Below, piece after piece: positions 59,085-64,000 of a DNA stretch of 64,000 nt. The notes below the pieces were generated by a model. It worked only from the letters and a program-made list of their open reading frames with translations. It made no database searches and was not told the origin of the DNA. The stretch is from NCBI RefSeq assembly GCF_002078875.1, contig NC_034438.1:20243700-20307699 (forward strand), given 5' to 3'. The translations under genes and the position numbers were made by a program. Numbering within the stretch: position 1 is the stretch's first letter; the number at the start of each line of letters is the position of its first letter. Source of the stretch: Numida meleagris (taxonomy: Eukaryota > Chordata > Aves > Galliformes > Numididae).

Positions 59085-61318
59085 AGGGAGGTGGGAGGCA
59101 AACGGATGAGGCCAGACTCTTCTCAGTGGTGTGTAGTAATAGGACAAGGAGTAATGGCCTCAAACTTGAACATAGGAAGTTCCACACAAACATGCAGAAG
59201 AACTTCTTTATAGTATGGGTGACAGAGCACTGGAACATGTTGCCTAGAGAGGCTGTGGAGTCTCCTTCAATGGATATTCAAGAGTCGTCTGGTTGCCTAC
59301 CTGTGCAACCTACTGTAGGGTACCTGCTTTAGCAGGTGGTTTGGGCTCAATCTCTTGAGGTCCCTTCTAGCCATTGCAATTTTCTGGCTCTGCAATTCTG
59401 TGATTCTCTGATCATTAAATGAAAAAAAAGATTTTTAATAGTATATTCAGTGCTAGAGAAATTCAGGCAGCATCATTCACTAATATCTAGCAGTAGCCAC
59501 GTGGGTGTAGCTCAGGACAACGTTGTGCATCTGAATGTAACATTCAGAAGATTTGGGCTTTAATCTTGAAGGGCTGCAATTTATACAGCTTTATAAATAA
59601 TGCTTTTGGTCGAGAAGTTAATGGAAAATTAAGTGAAGACAATGGTAACATCCTCATTGAAACTAGTGCTTTCAGAAGGAAGCCATGTCTAAGTAGGCAC
59701 ATGCAGCTTGCCAATAAATAACACAAATTACAAGTAAGATGAACAGGTGCAATTTCAGTGCTAACCTGACAGTTTATGTTTAGCTAGTCTTTCTTTCCTA
59801 TTTTCACCAATGTTTATCTCCTTTGGTCTTAACACTATAAAAGCTTCATATGATTTTGTTCTCACAATTTTAGCCTTTGGACACTTTATAAAACTTTATT
59901 TTAATCCCTTAATCGTCTAACTTTCTTAATTAAGTTCTCAGTATTTAAAATAGTTATAAACAACCTCTGGAGGGTTATTCATGTTAGTTACTGTTCTGTG
60001 GTGAATATTTAATATAGTGATCGTTGTAGATCCAGAAACAAAAATTATAGCCCCACATAAAACGCTGCATAAAACTGGAAAGTGACCTATAAAAGCAGAG
60101 TTGTAAAGCAGTTGGTAAGTTACTTTGCACTTCAGAAATGGGTTACTAACTCTAGACTACCCAAACAGTGTGATATATCTATAAAGCACCCAGTCTCAAT
60201 GTTACTTTTGGTATATCAGGGAAAGGCAACAGAATAACTTGAAACTTAATGTAAAGCAAACATTTCCCCACCATACTCATATATAGTTGGCATTGCCAGA
60301 AGAGCTCTAATGACTTCTTTTTCACAAGTATTCAGTCTTCATTGTCTTTGAGTTGTCATCTTCTTTCAACAATAGCAGACAAGCTTCTCCAGGATCCCAT
60401 TTTTCTTTAGTGCCCAATGTTCTTTCCTACCCTGGTTTTGCTCTCACATCTCCAGTTTCTCCTGTGAGTCATTCATTATTCAGAAAATTGCCTTCATTTC
60501 TTTTTGGGTCTTTTTGGGAGTTCTTTCCCTACCACCCTTCTTTTTTCTCTCCTGCACTTTTCTCAGAAGTACTCTCATTTCAAACACAGACAATTCACAG
60601 ATCTACCTCTCTGCTCCTCATCCATCCCTTTTAGCACAAACTCAAATCCTGGTCTGCTTCTCTGACACTTGTCATAGATATCTGTCTGTCTGTTCAAACT
60701 TCATGTAAGAAAGAGCCTTTAAAATTTTTTTCAATACACTCTGATGCTTCAGGACAATGCTGCAGTCATGCTCACCACCAACTTTTAAGTTGGGTCTTCT
60801 TTGACTCAGGCCTCTTTACATCTCCCTCATTTCCCAGATATCCGCCAGCTCTGAATTTTATTTCTGTCTATACTTTTTCTGTCCATCTATATGGACAGTG
60901 CAAGCAGACAGTTTGATGCTCATTGCTTTTGCAGTACATTTTCTCTGACTTTGACTGGTACAAGGTTGTCTCGTCCATATCTGCTCTGAAAGCTGTTGCA
61001 GTGGTTACTTGCTTTGACTGTGCCCTTCCTCACTGCATCACTCTGTATTCTTCCATTTTTGTCACATAGTATGTGTTTCTCCTTTGTGTTCAAGCACCTT
61101 TTTCTGTCCCTTATGTGATGTCTCTTTTCTAATAACCTCACTTCTACTAAAGGGTGAACAAGGTCAGCCATTACCTGCCACCTACTATGTTTTCTGGAGC
61201 ACTTTTTCTTGCTCCAACACTACTGTATGTACTTAGATGGAGCTTCTATAAATAAATGCTAAAATTAATTCATTAATCTTTTTCAAAAAAAAGTCCTTTT
61301 CCATTATTTACTCACACG

Positions 61319-61370
61319 ATAATAGTAATAATAATAATATTAATAATAATAAATCATTATAATAATAAAA
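61319..61370. repeat. (AAT)n simple repeat
   Basis: About 52 bases of imperfect AAT units with a CATT interruption; likely polymorphic. Confidence 0.93.
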
Positions 61371-63080
61371 ACAGCTTAAGCAGTTTATCATGCTGCCTAA
61401 TATTGTTTAATTCTGTACCCCCAACTATTTGGTTTCTATTGGCTACCTTGTTTGCTACTTCAAGATTGATACTTCAAGTAATAGAATTGCCTGATCTGTA
61501 CAGCAAGGAAGCAAGGTCTTGTTCCATGAAAGCTGCTCAAAACCACTGGCAAAATACTAATAGTATGTAAAAGTGGCACATATCATAAACTCTGTCCAGA
61601 TAAATACGTGTCTAGGTGAGAAGCAGTGCCTGTTCTGAAGAAACTAGAGATGCCCATGATGCCAAACCTGATGCTTTCTATAACCCTGTCTGATGTTCTG
61701 ATTTAAATACTATAAAGCCACTGAGTTTTATAGTGCTGTCAGTCTAACTACTGTTCAGCTGAGAAACTGATACCATAAAATAAATCCATTACTTTAAGCT
61801 CTTTACAAACTATTGTACAGTGCAAATGGAGATGAAATACTGCTAAACAGAAACCATAGCACTGAAGATCAGATGAAGTAAGATTTCAGACACAGCTCAT
61901 CTTTTTATGAATTCTCCCTTGCCCAATCAGAAGCACAGTCAACATATCTGCCGTCAGGAAACACTGAGCACTTACTGCTGAAAATCAGACCCTGGAGATT
62001 TGCCCTTTTCTAGACATAGTCCTGGCTCACCATAAAGGAAATGTATGATCCTTACCATACTTTTCTGACAAACTGCTTCTGCCTCAGGAGATGAAGCCTC
62101 TGGAGGCAGGGAGCCTAGTAACCCCTACAACCCAGCGTCCCACAACCTGACATCTAAGGCTATGTGCAACCAGCAAAATCAGTCTGTAATTGCAGCATGA
62201 ACTGCTTTGCTGTGCCAGCGTAGTCTCACTGATGTAGGTAAAATGAGTAGTAAAGGCAGAGAACAGGGAAAGGCTTTATCCCATGTAAGCAACATGAGTT
62301 AGATACCTATCCAAGATTCACAGATAGTACATACGCTATCTGAACAAATATGCCATAGACTGACTAGGACCTTCATTGTGATAAGGAGTCACTCTGAGAA
62401 GAAGAGGGGAAGATCAGGCCAAGTGGCATATTACTGCATGCATGGGACAGACAGCTGTCTTGAAGTTGCTGGCAGTCAGTGCTTCCCAAATGGAACACTG
62501 CTGAGTGTTAAAAGGAATGGCAAAGCTCATTTCTTCCAATAAGCCAAGATTTTATCTACAGGATGAGTTATGATGTGTAGGTGTTCCAAAAACTGAGTTT
62601 GGGTTCGATTCACTCACCTGTGTTGATTCTTGTGAGTTTATGTGATAAATAAATTTACCATCTGTCTAAATATTCTGAAGACAATGAAAGATAATAATCA
62701 GTTCTCATAGCCAGAGGCATAAATGCATTGTTTGAAGAGGTCAAGAGGTGTGTCCTCATACATGCTGCCAGAAAGGTAAACATTCAAGGTCTCTTGCATG
62801 TTGGAAGGCAAAACAGTCTAAGAGGGCCTGTCCTGATCAGAAACAGTGCTGGTGGTACCCTTCCTTCAAGAAGATGTACGTGCAACTCCCGAAGATCAGT
62901 GATGTCAACCTCAGTGCTGGTACTGAAGTTCTGATGAGGTCCAGAAATACTAAAATTGGGAAATTATTTGGGATCATTCATGTGCATTTGGAATCATGGC
63001 TGCAGGGTGAAATAAAGAAGTCCCAAATAATTTATTTAAAGATAAATGTATTGTAAAGGATCCGAAATTTGTGAAGATTG

Positions 63081-63109
63081 ATATCTCAGTTCAATACAAA
63101 CTGAGATAT
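63081..63109. repeat. Perfect 11-bp inverted repeat with 7-base loop
   Basis: ATATCTCAGTT at 63081-63091 pairs with AACTGAGATAT at 63099-63109 around the loop CAATACA. Two outer G-T pairs could extend the stem. There is no U run after it and no gene beside it; it is too short for a typical microRNA precursor. Confidence 0.9.
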
Positions 63110-64000
63110 TGCTGGGTTTATGCAGATTGAATGTTTTAATAGGAGCAAATAAAAAAAGTAGTTTGCCAGATTGAAAGAATGACCCTATAAAAGGTTTTTT
63201 TTTCTCTTCTAAGGTTATAGAAGTGAAAAATTAATGGATAGTAAGATTATTTGCAAAGGCACAGAGTAGGACTGTGATGTCAAAACTATTTGTTTCCTCT
63301 GCAAAAAAAAAGACCAGTTCGTTTACCTTAGGGATGTCCTATTCAAGTACATGCCCTGTAAATCATAATTCCAGTGACCAAGACCAATAATATTTCTGTC
63401 TTACTGAATATTCATATATTTTGCATATTTAGCAATTCTTCTTAACAACATGATCAAGAGAATTTATCTAAAGAGAGATGAAATTTTGCATGTTTTGGAT
63501 ATACCAATTAAGTATGGGGTGTCCGTATACAACATTGAACTATTTCTATTACCAAACTTGGGTTACCCTTCATGGTAAAGCTATTTCCTAACATATTTCC
63601 ATGCCCTTTACACAACACAGTGTTTGAAAAGATGAAACAGCAAAGCTTTTGATTTGAAAACTGACCAGGAGACAAAATGGAGAATTTCATTGCTTTCTCC
63701 TTATCACTCTCTACTCATGGAAACTAGAAGTTTTCTCAGCATGATACAAAGTTTTGTGTGTGTAAGTGGACAAACTTAACTCAGTAGATATGCAAACCAC
63801 TTTCATGTGTATAGTAATTCCTGAAGAATTCCTTTTAGGAATATGATCAAGATATGTATGTGCATCTTGAAATATTTTAAAACATATTAACAGCTGCTAG
63901 GTTGTTGAGCTTAACTGCGTACCCACAAAAGCTGGGAGGAAGTTCTGTTCTGCCTGCGTGGGAAGCCTCCTCTTTGTACATTTGCAATCACAATGATGTG

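Larger units (their letters stand above)
57810..59412 (+). mobile_element. CR1 LINE, 1.6 kb, second 3'-UTR type
   Basis: This is the longest uninterrupted CR1 in the window. It begins just before the polymerase (SMGP-type linker at about 57850) and runs through SVTPVFNKDKKEDPGIYRPV (about 58005-58065), the A motif ([12 protein letters not shown], about 58258), the B motif (DVPQGSVL, about 58430), the catalytic motif (read here as FANDTK, about 58518), the thumb, and the [15 protein letters not shown] stretch. It ends with a 3' UTR containing CCTGCTTTAGCAGG and a GATTCTCTG tail. This UTR differs from that of the other CR1 copies, so it belongs to another subfamily. At least four breaks (58124, 58226, 58583 and about 58875) make it a pseudogene. 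Confidence 0.93.
59413..64000. other. Unique AT-rich non-coding DNA to the window end
   Basis: 4.6 kb without recognised genes or transposons. Frames of up to 102 codons (62748-63056) have no domain. Contains the (AAT)n tract at 61319 and a hairpin at 63081. Confidence 0.55.

Noticed and set aside
1..64000. CRISPR arrays, bacterial operons, tRNA or rRNA genes
   Set aside because: No regularly spaced repeats, no compact gene arrangement and no recognisable RNA gene. The repeat families are avian.

Overview
The window looks like non-coding vertebrate DNA from a bird, most likely a galliform (chicken, turkey or quail type). The evidence is the repeat content: many 5'-truncated CR1 LINEs ending in the ATTCTATG-type 3' tail, short non-autonomous mariner copies whose ends read CTCTGAAAGTAATGCCTCC, and compact TGTC...GACA endogenous-retrovirus LTRs. 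Base composition is AT-rich throughout. I found no host protein-coding gene, rRNA, tRNA or CRISPR array. The open frames outside repeats are short, lack recognisable domains and are what chance gives in 64 kb. The window is best read as a gene desert or the inside of a very large intron.

Layout. 1-7.4 kb: unique AT-rich sequence. 7.4-20.2 kb: a CR1 3' end (+), a decayed CR1 scrap (-), a mariner end (+), a nearly complete mariner-derived element (+), a GC-rich LTR-like block, a CR1 stub (+), and a 530-bp solo LTR on the - strand flanked by GTACC. 20.2-33.7 kb: 13.5 kb with almost no recognisable repeat. 33.7-37.6 kb: a repeat cluster. It holds a CR1 (-) in which an internal deletion joins ORF1 to the reverse-transcriptase ORF. 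Beside it is a probable LTR (-) split by a CR1 (+), whose middle is hidden by a 970-N assembly gap. 37.6-42.4 kb: unique. 42.4-45.2 kb: a decayed LTR (-) followed by head-to-tail CR1 pieces (+), with part of the reverse-transcriptase region present twice. 45.2-53.9 kb: unique. 53.9-59.4 kb: a CR1 stub (-), the second mariner-derived element (-), a second 530-bp solo LTR (+) flanked by ATTCC, and a 1.6-kb CR1 (+) of another 3'-UTR type. 59.4-64 kb: unique, with an (AAT)n tract and one perfect 11-bp hairpin.

Nothing here works together as a pathway. All readable reverse-transcriptase and transposase remnants are broken by stops, frameshifts, deletions or changes in catalytic motifs. The best-supported special observations are structural: two solo LTRs of one family in inverted orientation, each with its own perfect 5-bp target duplication; two inverted copies of a mariner derivative that keeps only the DNA-binding and C-terminal coding ends; a CR1 ORF1/ORF2 junction; a duplicated CR1 segment with a 59-nt identical block; and an assembly gap whose length and frame match the CR1 segment missing there. 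I did not find a convincing new biological system.
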